Of a stretch of DNA of 64,000 bases, positions 1 through 9,138 are shown in pieces. The notes below the pieces were generated by a model, which saw only the letters and a program-made list of their open reading frames with translations, had not been told where the DNA came from and ran no database searches. Position numbers and translations under genes: made by a program. The DNA lies in assembly GCF_014302995.1 (NCBI RefSeq), contig NZ_CP060295.1, positions 5,571,501 through 5,635,500 on the forward strand. The letters are read 5' to 3'. Each line of letters opens with the position of its first letter. Positions within the stretch are counted from its first letter, which is position 1. This DNA comes from Variovorax sp. PAMC26660 (GTDB taxonomy: Bacteria > Pseudomonadota > Gammaproteobacteria > Burkholderiales > Burkholderiaceae_C).

Positions 1-2
1 AT

Positions 3-101
3 GCGAAAGACCTGCCGACCTGCGGCATCGTGCAGCAGCAGCCGTGCCGCAAGAACGAGATTGCGGTGCCGGCGGGCGTGGGTCCGAGGGCGCCGGTTTA
101 G
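3..101 (+). CDS. C-terminal end of an unidentified protein (5' truncated)
   Basis: An open frame enters from the left edge and ends at TAG 99-101. It encodes 32 residues, beginning AKDLPTCGIVQQQPCRKNEI. Nearly every codon ends in G or C, as in the real genes around it, which supports coding. The tail converges on the amidohydrolase gene 25 bp away. No family can be assigned from so short a piece; the rest of the gene lies outside the window. Confidence 0.45.
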   Translation, partial: AKDLPTCGIVQQQPCRKNEIAVPAGVGPRAPV

Positions 102-126
102 TCGGCGCGAAATCCGGCGCTGTCGT

Positions 127-1632
127 TCAGCGCTGGATGCCGATGTCGGTCGCCTTGCAGCGCCGGATGACTTCAGAAAAGTAAGGCTCGAACACCCGGT
201 TGGCAACTTCCCACCGGCCGTGTTCTTCCAGGTACGCGGGAAGGAGCTGGTTCAGTTCGTCCCACACCTCCTTCTCGCGCACTGTGGCAAGCTGGCCGTT
301 GCGGCAGACGACGTGGCCGGCCACCACCACGAGCTCGATCGAGCTGCCGTTCTCGCAATAGGCCAACTGCTTGACGATGTCGTTCTTCGGCCGGAAGTTG
401 TCGTTGTCCAGATCGAGCATCACGAGGTCGGCGGCCTTGCCGACTTCGAGCGAACCGGTCACGTCGTCGAGCATCGCGGTGCGGGCGCCGTCCAGCGTGG
501 CCATGCGCAGCGTCTCGATGGCGCTCAGCCATTGCGCGGGCGGCGTGCCGCCCGTGTTGTGCATCAGCGCAGCGAAGCGGATCAGGTCGAACACGCGTGC
601 GCTGTCGTTGGACGAGAGGCCATCGGTGCCCAGCCCGATCGCCACGCCGGCGTCCAGCAGCTTGCGGATGGGCGCAAGGCCCGAGCCCAGCTTGAGGTTG
701 CTCAGCGGGTTGTGCACCACCGAGCAGCCGGCCCGGCCCATCTGCGCGATGTCGTCGTCGGTGATCCAGATGGCGTGGGCCAGCGTGGTGTGCCGGTCCA
801 GCACGCCGATGTCGTGCATGTGGGCCAGCAGCGTCTTGCCGTAGAACATCTGGCCGGCCACGGCCTGCACTCTGGTTTCGAGCAGGTGGGTGTGCAAGGG
901 CACGCCGTGCTGCACGGCCAGCGCGTGGCAGGCCTGCAGCATGTCGGTGGTGCAGCGCTGCGGCGCCGACGGCGTGATGGCAAAGCGCAGGCGGCCATCC
1001 GCCTGCCCGTGGAATCGACGGAAGGCTTCCTGGCAATAGGCCGTGTAGTCGGCCGCCGTGGTGGGCGCGCCGAAGTTGAGTTGGTTGCGCAGGTGTTCTG
1101 GAAACACCTCGCGGCCGAAGGGCGTGGAGTCGAGCACCGGCGTGTTGAGCACGGCACTGGACACGTTCACGCGAATGCCGGCGTCGCGATAGGCCTGGAA
1201 GACAATGCCCAGGCGCTTGGTGCTGTGCGCCATCGGGTCGAAGAAGTCGTCGCACAGCGTGGTCACGCCGTTCTTCAGCGACTGCATCGCCAGCAGCAGC
1301 GTGCGCAGGTAGAGCAGGCGGTCGGGGATAGGGGCGCCCGAGATGTACGTGTAGGCGTACAGCAGCCATGCCTCCAGCGGCATCTGTTCGTAGCGGCCCT
1401 TGAAGAAGGTCTCGCTCGAATGGGTGTGCGCGTTGACGAGGCCCGGCATCAGCAGCTTGCCGTGCGCCGCGATGACTTCGCATGATTCCGGGATCGGGAG
1501 GTTGTTGCCGATGGCCGCGATCTTGCCGCCCTGCAGCAGCACGTCGGCCTGCACGGGGCGCTCGCCATGCGGGCGGGCCATGGCCAGGACTTCCGCGCCC
1601 TGGATCAGGATGGACTTCGATGATGTCGTCAT
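127..1632 (-). CDS. Amidohydrolase family protein (ATZ/TRZ, cytosine/guanine-deaminase-like)
   Basis: A 501-residue metal-dependent hydrolase of the amidohydrolase superfamily. The metal site is complete: the HTH motif at H69/H71 (LVNAHTHSSETFF), later histidines in PLHTHLLETR and TTLAHAIWI, and the aspartate in GLGTDGLSSNDS. The family deaminates or dechlorinates ring amines, as in guanine deaminase, SAH deaminase and TrzN/AtzA. The start at 1632 is chosen because GAGGAG lies just upstream; the frame stays open further upstream over the permease gene, but only as a shadow. It is the last gene of a nucleoside-type ABC uptake operon, so a purine or pyrimidine derivative is the likely substrate. 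That substrate is inference. Confidence 0.85.
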   Translation of the reverse strand: MTTSSKSILIQGAEVLAMARPHGERPVQADVLLQGGKIAAIGNNLPIPESCEVIAAHGKLLMPGLVNAHTHSSETFFKGRYEQMPLEAWLLYAYTYISGAPIPDRLLYLRTLLLAMQSLKNGVTTLCDDFFDPMAHSTKRLGIVFQAYRDAGIRVNVSSAVLNTPVLDSTPFGREVFPEHLRNQLNFGAPTTAADYTAYCQEAFRRFHGQADGRLRFAITPSAPQRCTTDMLQACHALAVQHGVPLHTHLLETRVQAVAGQMFYGKTLLAHMHDIGVLDRHTTLAHAIWITDDDIAQMGRAGCSVVHNPLSNLKLGSGLAPIRKLLDAGVAIGLGTDGLSSNDSARVFDLIRFAALMHNTGGTPPAQWLSAIETLRMATLDGARTAMLDDVTGSLEVGKAADLVMLDLDNDNFRPKNDIVKQLAYCENGSSIELVVVAGHVVCRNGQLATVREKEVWDELNQLLPAYLEEHGRWEVANRVFEPYFSEVIRRCKATDIGIQR

Positions 1633-1658
1633 GCGTTGCTGCTCCTCATGCGCGCTGT

Positions 1659-2561
1659 TCAGTCGCGCATCTCCGCCGTGCCCCGGATGGAGCCCAGCCC
1701 TCCGCGCAGCTTGGTGCTGAGCCACACGCCGAAGACCGTGGCAAGGTAGGGCAGGGCCTGCAGCAGGTCGTTGGAGATCGCACCGCCGTAGATCAACTGC
1801 GCCCGAATGCCCAGGGCCGAGACGATGGCGAAGAACAGCGCCGCCGCTGTCGCGCCGAGCGCGCTGCCGGCACCGAAGATCACGGCTGCGAAGGCCATGA
1901 AGCCGCGGCCGGCCGTCATGTTCTGCGAAAAGATCTGCAGGCTGCCGCCGGCCAGCTCGGCGCCGCCCATGGCGCACAGGATGCCGCCGAGCGCCAACGC
2001 AAGCAGGCGCATGCGGCTGGGGTTCACGCCCACGCTGCGCGCCGCGAACGGATGCTCGCCCGAGGCCGACATCTGCAGGCCCAGGCGCGTGCGCTCCAGC
2101 AGCAGCCACACCAGCCAGACGGCCACCGGCATGAACAGCACGAACACCGACAGGCTGCCCAGCGGGCCGAGGTCGGCATCGAACAGGCTGTTGAGCTTGG
2201 GAATGCCGAAGGGCGCCGTCACCGTGGCTTCGCTGTCGTACAGCGCCTGAATGGCCAGCGACGTGCCGCCCAGACCCAGCCCGGTCAGGCCCAGGCCCGC
2301 GATGATCGGGTTGGCCTTGAGCTTCTCGACCACGTACCACAGCAGCACCGAGGCCAGCACGCACAGTGCGCAGGCGATCAGCATGGCCTGCACGAAAGAT
2401 TCGGTCTGCACGATGCCCACGATCAGTGCGCAGCTTCCGATGATCATCAGCCCTTCGAGGCCCAGGTTCCAGACGCCCGCGCGCTGGGCCAGCACTCCCG
2501 CCAGCGTGACGTAGATCAGCGGTGTGCCCGAAATCAGGATGGAAACGAGGGTGTCTGTCAT
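1659..2561 (-). CDS. ABC transporter permease, nucleoside/BMP type (second subunit)
   Basis: A 300-residue, strongly hydrophobic inner-membrane permease of the branched-chain-amino-acid/ribose/nucleoside superfamily, like YufQ/NupQ. Conserved features include the N-terminal GVWNLGLEGLMIIG segment and a C-terminal GGAISNDLLQALPYLATV segment. The start at 2561 overlaps the stop of the preceding permease by four bases (ATGA), indicating translational coupling. It would pair with the other permease to form the membrane channel for the BMP receptor at 5183-6235. Confidence 0.88.
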   Translation of the reverse strand: MTDTLVSILISGTPLIYVTLAGVLAQRAGVWNLGLEGLMIIGSCALIVGIVQTESFVQAMLIACALCVLASVLLWYVVEKLKANPIIAGLGLTGLGLGGTSLAIQALYDSEATVTAPFGIPKLNSLFDADLGPLGSLSVFVLFMPVAVWLVWLLLERTRLGLQMSASGEHPFAARSVGVNPSRMRLLALALGGILCAMGGAELAGGSLQIFSQNMTAGRGFMAFAAVIFGAGSALGATAAALFFAIVSALGIRAQLIYGGAISNDLLQALPYLATVFGVWLSTKLRGGLGSIRGTAEMRD

Positions 2562-3616
2562 GCCGGCTTTCGGGTCAGGAGCTTGTCCAGCCACTTGGCG
2601 CGGGACGTGATGAAGAGGGCGATGGTGGCGTTGATCACCTCGATGGCGGCCGCCGGCATGCCGACCATCACCGGCAGGTACAGCGCGGCCGACGCCAGCG
2701 CGCCGAAGAAGAGCGCGGAGACGGCCGTGCCCACGATGGACAACTGCGCCACCAGCGCGATCAGGATGGCGGTGAAGCCGTGCGCGGGCAGGAAGCCGCT
2801 CGCAAGGCGGCCGTTGGGCCCCAGCAGCTCGATGCCACCGGCCAGCCCGGCCAGGGCACCGCTCACGAGAAAGCTGAACAGGCCGATCCGCCCGACGCGT
2901 GCGCCTTGCCACGCCACCATGGTCGGGTTGCGCCCGGCCAGGTTGGCCACGATGCCCAGCGCCGTGCGGTTGGCCAGCAGCCACGACAGCACGAACACCA
3001 GCAGCGTCAGGATGATGATGAGCGGCGACACGCCCAGCGAATCGGAGATGCGGTACGCATCCGCAATCGGGCGGCTGGAGGCCTGTTGCCCCGAGCCCGT
3101 CGGGTCTTTCAGCGGGCCGGAAGTCACGTACACCAGCAGCAGGCCCGCGAGGAAGTTGCCCATCAGCGTGGTGATGACTTCGTCGGTGCCCGAGCGCAGG
3201 CGCAGCAGCCCTGGCCACATGGCCCACAGCGCGCCGCCCAGCATGCCCGCGAGCAGGCAGCACGACACGACGATCCATGCCGGTGCGCCCGACAGCCATT
3301 CGGCCGTGAACGCCGCAAAGATCGAGCCGATGTAGAACTGCCCCTGTGCGCCGATGTTGAAGAAGCCCGCGCGGAATGCGATGGCCACTCCCGTCGCGGT
3401 GATGAACAGCGGCATGGCCCAGCGCAGGCCCTGGTGCAGCGCACCGTCACGCAGGAACGCACCTTCGAGGATGCCGGTGAACAGCTCGCCGACCGGCAGC
3501 CCCGCGCAGAAGAACGCGAGCGCGCACAGCAACAGCGCGAAGCAGACGAAGAGCAGCACGCGCAGCACAGGCAGCATGCGCGCCAAAGAAAGGGAAGACA
3601 GGGCGTTGGGCGTCAT
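2558..3616 (-). CDS. ABC transporter permease, nucleoside/BMP type (first subunit)
   Basis: A 352-residue polytopic permease resembling YufP/NupP. It has an N-terminal membrane anchor (LLFVCFALLLCALAFFCAG), the family segment FRAGFFNIGAQGQFYIG, and the EAA-like loop region RSGTDEVITTLMGNF. Start 3616 overlaps the stop of the ATPase gene by four bases, and its own stop overlaps the next permease, so three transporter genes are translationally coupled. It transports the ligand delivered by the BMP lipoprotein-like receptor, likely a nucleoside or nucleobase. Confidence 0.88.
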   Translation of the reverse strand: MTPNALSSLSLARMLPVLRVLLFVCFALLLCALAFFCAGLPVGELFTGILEGAFLRDGALHQGLRWAMPLFITATGVAIAFRAGFFNIGAQGQFYIGSIFAAFTAEWLSGAPAWIVVSCCLLAGMLGGALWAMWPGLLRLRSGTDEVITTLMGNFLAGLLLVYVTSGPLKDPTGSGQQASSRPIADAYRISDSLGVSPLIIILTLLVFVLSWLLANRTALGIVANLAGRNPTMVAWQGARVGRIGLFSFLVSGALAGLAGGIELLGPNGRLASGFLPAHGFTAILIALVAQLSIVGTAVSALFFGALASAALYLPVMVGMPAAAIEVINATIALFITSRAKWLDKLLTRKPA

Positions 3617-5166
3617 GCGTGCGCTCCCACCATCGCCTGGCCGACCTGGCGCAGATCGTAGGGTGCGCTGTAGTCGCCGACGACCTGCCCGCGCAGCATG
3701 ACCAGCACGCGGTCGCTGATGTCGAAGAGTTCGTCGAGGTCGGAAGAGATCAGGATGATCGCGGCACCCCGGTCGCGCGCCTGGCGCAATGCCTTCCACA
3801 CATAGGCGGTGGCGCCGATGTCCAGGCCGCGCGTGGGTTGGGCCGCGATGATGAGGCGGGCGCTGTCGTCCACCTCCCGCGCGAAGATGACCTTCTGCGC
3901 GTTGCCGCCCGAGAGCGAGCCCGCGGGCTGGCTGCAGGTGGCGTAGCGCACGTCCCACTGCGTGAGGGCGGTGTCGCACTCGGCCTGCAGCTTCTTTGGT
4001 CGAACGAAGGACAGCAGGCCGTCTTTCAGCAGGCGGCCCATGGCCCAGTTCTCCCACAGGCTGCTGTTCAGCGAGAGGCCTTCCACGTTGCGCTCGAAGG
4101 GAATGATGCGAAGGCCGGCTGCGCGGCGCGTGGCAAGGTCGCTGTGCGTCAGGTCCTTGCCGTCGAAGCTGAGGGTGCCGCTGGCGGTTTCCGCCAATGC
4201 GGCGATGGCGCGCACGAGGGTGCGTTGCCCGTTGCCTTCGACGCCGGCGATGCCGATGATTTCTCCGGCGCGGATGTCCAGGCTCACATGGGCCAGCGCG
4301 GCGCCTTCGGCATCGGGCCTGGTCGACAGGTCGTGCATCCGCATGACGGTCGGTGCGGCGAGATTGGGCTTTCGGGTGACAGGCTCGCTGCCGGCCGGCG
4401 GCGGCGCCTTGGCATCGCCCATGATCCACTGGCTCAGGTCGGCGGCGCTGATCGAGGCGCAGGGCACCGGGCCCATGACATGTTCGCCGCGCCGCAGCAC
4501 GCTCACGGTGTCGGCAATGGCCATCATTTCGCGGATCTTGTGCAGGATGAGCACGACGGTCACGCCGCGCTTCTTCAATATGCGGATGCGCTCGAACAGC
4601 GTCTCGACACCGGCGGGTGCGAGCACGGCCGTCGGCTCGTCGAGGATGAGCACCTTGGCATCGGTCACCAGTGCCCGCGCGATCTCGATGCCTTGCTGCG
4701 TCTCGATCGGCAGGTTGCGAATGATCTCGCGCGGACTCACCGCAAGGCCCAGCCCGTCGAGGTGCGACTGCCAGCGCTTTTCGAGTTGGCGCGAGGTGAA
4801 AAGGCCCCGGTGCCGGTTCGATCCGAACTCCATCGCCTGCGCGACCGTGAACGAGGCCGGCAGGGCGAAGCTCTGGTGCACCAGCTCGACGCCGGCCGCG
4901 CGCGCCGCGCTCACATGGCCGGTGCGGATCTCGTGGTCACCGATGCGCACGCGCCCGTGCGTGGGCTTCACCAGCCCCGAGCAGACACGCGCAAAGGTGG
5001 TCTTGCCCGCACCGTTCTGGCCGACGACTGCATGAATCAGTCCTTGCTCGAAGGCGATGGAAACATCCGACAGCGCCTTCACGGTGTCGTACTGCACCGT
5101 GACGCCATCGAGGACCAGCGCGGCGCCTGCAGGGGCGGCCTCGCCGTTCAAGGAACTTCTGTTCAT
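3613..5166 (-). CDS. ABC transporter ATP-binding protein with two nucleotide-binding domains
   Basis: A 517-residue duplicated ATPase of the sugar/nucleoside uptake type (YufO/NupO-like). Domain 1 has Walker A GQNGAGKTT at 49-57 and Walker B LILDEPTA near 173-180, but its signature is degenerate (LPIETQQGIEIARAL). Domain 2 has a degenerate P-loop (GVEGNGQRTL) but a good LSGGNAQK signature. This asymmetry is normal in the family. It powers the two permeases encoded immediately downstream and sits 16 bp after the binding-protein gene. Confidence 0.9.
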   Translation of the reverse strand: MNRSSLNGEAAPAGAALVLDGVTVQYDTVKALSDVSIAFEQGLIHAVVGQNGAGKTTFARVCSGLVKPTHGRVRIGDHEIRTGHVSAARAAGVELVHQSFALPASFTVAQAMEFGSNRHRGLFTSRQLEKRWQSHLDGLGLAVSPREIIRNLPIETQQGIEIARALVTDAKVLILDEPTAVLAPAGVETLFERIRILKKRGVTVVLILHKIREMMAIADTVSVLRRGEHVMGPVPCASISAADLSQWIMGDAKAPPPAGSEPVTRKPNLAAPTVMRMHDLSTRPDAEGAALAHVSLDIRAGEIIGIAGVEGNGQRTLVRAIAALAETASGTLSFDGKDLTHSDLATRRAAGLRIIPFERNVEGLSLNSSLWENWAMGRLLKDGLLSFVRPKKLQAECDTALTQWDVRYATCSQPAGSLSGGNAQKVIFAREVDDSARLIIAAQPTRGLDIGATAYVWKALRQARDRGAAIILISSDLDELFDISDRVLVMLRGQVVGDYSAPYDLRQVGQAMVGAHA

Positions 5167-5182
5167 GCTGCAGCCGGAAGAA

Positions 5183-6235
5183 TCAAAGGACGGTGTTGAA
5201 CGGCACCTTGAGGGCGCCGCTGAGGATGGCCGCCTGCGCGGTGCGGATCTCGGCCATCGTCGCTTCGGCCTTGGCCGCGACCGCCTTGTCGCCGTCCTTC
5301 TGGAACAGCGGCGAGAGTTCGAGCGCGACGACGCCGGTGCCCAGGCCGGTGTGCAGGTGCGAGCCGCCCTTGCCGGTCTTCATGATGCGCGAGGCTTCGT
5401 CGTACAGCGACTTGCCGAAGTGCAGGCTGACGATGGAGATCAGCGACTTGGTGCCTTGCGGATACTGCGCCGGGTCGAGGCAGCTCACGAGGCGGCCGGG
5501 CTTGTCGTTGGCGGCGGCGATGATGCCCGCGTCGGTGGCGGCCGCATCGGTCTGGATGAAGTCGATGCCGCTGTTGTACATCTGCGTGGCGATCTCGCGG
5601 CCCTTCACCGGGTCCTGGAATGAGCCCGCGAAGGCCACCGTGACGGCCGCGTCCTTGCGCACCGACAGCACGCCGGCCTTGAAGGCGTTGAAGTCGGCGT
5701 TCAGCGGCGGGATCGACATGCCGCCGATGAAGCCGATCTTGCCGGTGGTCGACATGCGCCCCGCGAAGATGCCGGCGAGGTAGGTGCCCAGGTAGTAGTC
5801 GTACGACACCGTGGTCACGTTCGGGATCGCCGGCTTCATCTCGTCGCCGAACAGTTGCAGCCACTGCGTCTTCGGGTACTTGGGCGCCAGCGCCTTGAAT
5901 GGCTCCGTGACTTCGTTGAAGGTCGACACGATGACGGCCGCGCCGGCGTCGGCCAGCGTGCGGAAGATGGTCTCGTAGGTCGACGGGTCCTTGGCGTAGA
6001 TCGCGCGGGTCTGCATGCCCGTTTCCTTGCCCAGCAGTTTCAGGCGCGCAATCATCGCGTCGACTGCGCTGGCATCGCCGGCAGCCTGCGTGTGCACCAG
6101 CGCGATCAGTCCGCCCTTGGCGTGGGCGATCAACGGGAAGAGCGCGCTGGCCATGGCCACGCCGCTCAGGCTGGCTGCAGCTTTCAGGATCTGCCGGCGT
6201 GGGGTGGCGGCGCGAGAGGTGGCGTTGGTTGTCAT
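5183..6235 (-). CDS. BMP family ABC transporter substrate-binding protein
   Basis: A 350-residue periplasmic receptor with an N-terminal export signal (RRQILKAAASLSGVAMASALFPLIAHA). The RR followed by hydrophobic residues suggests Tat export, but a Sec signal is not excluded. The body matches basic membrane protein/PnrA-like nucleoside receptors (AAVIVSTFNEVTEPFKALAPKYP..., GTYLAGIFAGRMSTTGKIGF). No lipobox is visible. It precedes the ATPase and permease genes and should supply their substrate. Specificity is not readable from sequence; nucleosides or purine derivatives are the family norm. Confidence 0.9.
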   Translation of the reverse strand: MTTNATSRAATPRRQILKAAASLSGVAMASALFPLIAHAKGGLIALVHTQAAGDASAVDAMIARLKLLGKETGMQTRAIYAKDPSTYETIFRTLADAGAAVIVSTFNEVTEPFKALAPKYPKTQWLQLFGDEMKPAIPNVTTVSYDYYLGTYLAGIFAGRMSTTGKIGFIGGMSIPPLNADFNAFKAGVLSVRKDAAVTVAFAGSFQDPVKGREIATQMYNSGIDFIQTDAAATDAGIIAAANDKPGRLVSCLDPAQYPQGTKSLISIVSLHFGKSLYDEASRIMKTGKGGSHLHTGLGTGVVALELSPLFQKDGDKAVAAKAEATMAEIRTAQAAILSGALKVPFNTVL

Positions 6236-6287
6236 GCGGATATCTCTGGGGTTGAGGAACGGGCGGACTTGCGGGGAAAGGAAAGGC

Positions 6288-6611
6288 TCAGGGCGTGGGC
6301 GAGCTGGGGGCGGGATTCATGATCATCACGTCCTGGCTCTGGATGGCGTCCAGCGCCCACACGCTCTTGATGAAGGACTGCCAGTCGGGGTCGGCGTACA
6401 TCGCGGCGCGCCTGGCTTCGCGGTCGGCAAGGCTGTCGTAGGCCCAGATCAGCACGGTGGTGTGCAGCCGCCCGATCTCCGAGATGTAGAGGCCCACGAA
6501 CTTGTTCAGGTGCCGCTTCTGCACGGGCAGGCCTTCGCGTTCGTACTTCTCGCGCCACTGGTCGATGGTGCCGGGGCGGAAGGTATAGAGGCGGTGTTCG
6601 ATGATCATCAA
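6288..6611 (-). CDS. NIPSNAP family protein
   Basis: A 107-residue ferredoxin-like (dimeric alpha/beta barrel) protein. It starts MMIIEHRLYTFRPGTIDQW and carries the NIPSNAP-type segments KFVGLYISEIGRLHTTVLIWAYDSLADREARRAAM and DPDWQSFIKSV. Members are small cytoplasmic proteins of unclear biochemical role that often sit in catabolic operons. Here it lies 22 bp after the GMC oxidoreductase and 52 bp before the binding-protein gene, so it probably belongs to this nucleobase-type operon. Confidence 0.85.
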   Translation of the reverse strand: MMIIEHRLYTFRPGTIDQWREKYEREGLPVQKRHLNKFVGLYISEIGRLHTTVLIWAYDSLADREARRAAMYADPDWQSFIKSVWALDAIQSQDVMIMNPAPSSPTP

Positions 6612-6633
6612 GTGCTCTTTCTGTCCTGTGGAT

Positions 6634-8259
6634 CTACTGGCCGGCCAGGATGAATTCGGCGCACTTCTCGCCGATCATGATGGCCGGAGCATTGGTGTTG
6701 CCGCTCGAGATGATCGGCATGATCGAAGCGTCGGCCACGCGCAGGTTGGCGATGCCGTGCACCTTGAGGCGGTGGTCGACCACCGCCATGTCGTCGTTGC
6801 CCATCTTGCAGGTGCCGACCGGGTGGAAGGTCGTCATGGCGGTGGCGCGCAGCCAGGCCATCAGGTCTTCGTCGCTTTGCTTGTCCGGGCCGGGTGCAAT
6901 TTCCTTGCCACGGTAGGCGTCGAACGCGGGTTGATCGATGACCTGTCGCGTTGCGCGGATCGCATTGACCATGGTCTTGCGGTCGAAGTCGGTGTCCAGG
7001 TAGTTGGGCTGGATCAGCGGTGCGTCGGTGGGGCGACCCGAGCGCAGGCGGATGCGGCCCTTGCTGTTGGGGTTGACCGGCCCCACGCGCAGCGTGAAGC
7101 CATGCTTGGCCTCGATGCTGGTCTTCTTGAACGGGTTCGGAAAATACAGGTTGGCCGTCTTCTCAAGCGCGGGCATGAAGTGCAGTTGCACATCGGGGTT
7201 CGCAAGCCCGGGCGAGGTCTTGATGAAGGCGCCGGCCTCGTACGGAAAGGTGGTGGTGATGCCTTCCCCGAACAGCATGCCTTGCACGACCGAGAACGCG
7301 ATCTTGTCGAAGCGCAGATCCTTGTAGAGCGTGACGGGCTGCTTGCATTCGTAGGCCATGACGCAATCGACATGGTCCTGCAGGTTGCCGCCCACGCCGG
7401 GCAGGGCCTTCAGCACCGGAATGTCGTGCTGTTCCAGCTCGGCCCGCGGGCCAACGCCGGACAGCATCAGCAGATGTGGCGAGCCGACGACGCCGGCGCA
7501 AAGAATCACTTCCTTGCGGGCGCGCACCGTCTGCATCTGGCCCTGGACTTCGTAGGCCACGCCCACGGCCTTCGACTTCTCGATGATCACCTTGTGCGTC
7601 AGGGCGCGCGTGACGACCTTGAGGTTGCTGCGCTTGAGCGCTGGCCGCAGGAAGGCGAACGACGTGGACCAGCGCTTGCCCTTCTTGATGGTGAAGTCGT
7701 AGCGCCCGAAGCCCAGTTGGGTAGGGCCGTTGAAGTCGTCGTTCAGCGGGTAGCCGGCCTGCTTGCCCGCTTCGCAGAACACGTCGAGCAATGCATTCCA
7801 GCCGCGCGCGCGGCACACCGTCAGCTCGCCTTGCGTGTTGTGGAACACGCCTTCGCGCTGGATGTGGCCTTCGGAGCGCTTGAAGGCTGGCAGCACGTCC
7901 TTGTACGACCAGCCGGGGTTGCCCATGGCGGCCCAGCCGTCGTAGTCCTGCCTGCCGCCACGCACATAGATCATTCCGTTGATGGTCGACGTGCCGCCCA
8001 GCACCTTGCCGCGCGGCCAGTAGAGCTTGCGGCCGTTGAGGTTGGGCTCGGGCTCGGTGTGGAAGTGCCAGTTGTAGATGCCGGACTGGAACAGCTTGCC
8101 CATCAGCATCGGCAGGCGGAACAGCGGGTTCGAGTCTTTGCCGCCGGCTTCGAGCAGCAGCACACGCGTGGCGGGCCGGGCGCTGAGCCGCGCGGCGAGG
8201 GCGCAGCCGGCAGAGCCCGCGCCCACGATGATGTAGTCGTAGTCGTTCGCGTCGTTCAT
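6634..8259 (-). CDS. GMC family FAD-dependent oxidoreductase (choline-dehydrogenase-like)
   Basis: A 541-residue flavoprotein. The N-terminal FAD-binding motif IIVGAGSAGCALAARLS is at about 10-26. The GMC signature GGTSTINGMIYVRG follows near residue 90. The C-terminal catalytic segment is FHPVGTCKMG, followed by SSGNTNAPAIMIGEKCA (His/Asn active-site pair). GMC enzymes oxidise alcohols, choline or glycosides. Its place directly after the UDG-like gene (4-bp gap) and before the NIPSNAP and transporter genes suggests it oxidises the imported compound or a derivative. The substrate is unknown. Confidence 0.9.
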   Translation of the reverse strand: MNDANDYDYIIVGAGSAGCALAARLSARPATRVLLLEAGGKDSNPLFRLPMLMGKLFQSGIYNWHFHTEPEPNLNGRKLYWPRGKVLGGTSTINGMIYVRGGRQDYDGWAAMGNPGWSYKDVLPAFKRSEGHIQREGVFHNTQGELTVCRARGWNALLDVFCEAGKQAGYPLNDDFNGPTQLGFGRYDFTIKKGKRWSTSFAFLRPALKRSNLKVVTRALTHKVIIEKSKAVGVAYEVQGQMQTVRARKEVILCAGVVGSPHLLMLSGVGPRAELEQHDIPVLKALPGVGGNLQDHVDCVMAYECKQPVTLYKDLRFDKIAFSVVQGMLFGEGITTTFPYEAGAFIKTSPGLANPDVQLHFMPALEKTANLYFPNPFKKTSIEAKHGFTLRVGPVNPNSKGRIRLRSGRPTDAPLIQPNYLDTDFDRKTMVNAIRATRQVIDQPAFDAYRGKEIAPGPDKQSDEDLMAWLRATAMTTFHPVGTCKMGNDDMAVVDHRLKVHGIANLRVADASIMPIISSGNTNAPAIMIGEKCAEFILAGQ

Positions 8260-8263
8260 GAAA

Positions 8264-9115
8264 TCACCAGTTCAGGGGGGCGCCGCCCATCTCCGCGAGA
8301 TAGGCGTTGCACAGTGCAAAGGGGTTGGGCAGGGCGAGCACGGCATCGGCGCTGGCGGGGTGCTCGCGCAGGATGCAGGCGACGTTGTGGCGACGCCCTT
8401 CGACCACGCCGGCCGATTGCAGGGCCTGCGCGGCGGAGGCGCCGAAGCCCATGAAGACCAATGGCTCGTCGCGTTCCAGCAGGTGGTTCAGCACTGCATC
8501 GATCAGCGGCTTCCACAGCACCAGATGGCCGTGCGACTGGTGCGGATCGATGCCCACCTGGAAGCGGCTGAGCGTGAAGGAGGTGTTGAGCAGCAGCACG
8601 CCTTGTTCGCACCAGCGGTCGCTCAAGGTCTCGGGTGTCTCGAAGGGCAGCGCGCCCGATTCGATCGCCTGCAGCGTGTGCGGCCAGTTGGCGAATGCGC
8701 CGCCGTAGCGGGCATTGCCGGTGCGTGCCTCGGCCACCATCTGCACCCAGGCGCGGATGCTCTTGGTGAACATCTTGTCGAGCTCGCGCCATTCGGCCAC
8801 GTTGCCGACCTCGAAGGCGCGGCCGGTGGCGATGTCGATCGACGGATACGGGTCTTGCCCCAGCACCACGCAGCGCACCTGCGAAGGCGCCACGCTGTCG
8901 AAGGCCTTGAGCATGTGCGCGCCGGCAGGCATGCCGGGCAGGCGCCGGCCCTTTCGCGCCGGGAAGATAGGCTCCCACGCTTCGAGCGCCAGGGCTGCGT
9001 CGACACCGTCGAAATCCAGTTGCACATCACCCAGCGCGGCGCGCCAGGCATCGGGCAGATCGGCGGGCCAGTCCGTCAGTGTTTCTTGCAGGGCGGTGCG
9101 CAGGGTTTGGGGCAT
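8264..9115 (-). CDS. Uracil-DNA glycosylase superfamily protein
   Basis: About 283 residues. Motif A is VVLGQDPYPS, with the catalytic aspartate present but proline instead of the histidine of classical GQDPYH. A core strand is VLLLNTSFTL. The C-terminal motif is LREHPASADAV, corresponding to HPSPLS. These show the UDG fold, but it is not the housekeeping family 1 form. Two in-frame ATGs (9124 and 9115) exist and neither has a clear Shine-Dalgarno; 9115 is chosen. It is the first gene downstream of the twin palindromic operators and leads an operon for nucleobase-like transport, an unusual place for a repair enzyme. The real activity could be repair or something repurposed. Confidence 0.8.
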   Translation of the reverse strand: MPQTLRTALQETLTDWPADLPDAWRAALGDVQLDFDGVDAALALEAWEPIFPARKGRRLPGMPAGAHMLKAFDSVAPSQVRCVVLGQDPYPSIDIATGRAFEVGNVAEWRELDKMFTKSIRAWVQMVAEARTGNARYGGAFANWPHTLQAIESGALPFETPETLSDRWCEQGVLLLNTSFTLSRFQVGIDPHQSHGHLVLWKPLIDAVLNHLLERDEPLVFMGFGASAAQALQSAGVVEGRRHNVACILREHPASADAVLALPNPFALCNAYLAEMGGAPLNW

Positions 9116-9138
9116 GGAGTACATTCAAACGCTAAAAA

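Noticed and set aside
1633..2364. Upstream extension of the amidohydrolase frame by some 240 codons
   Set aside because: It overlaps the permease gene in another frame, has low-complexity Arg/Gly/Ala composition, and the good RBS is at 1632.
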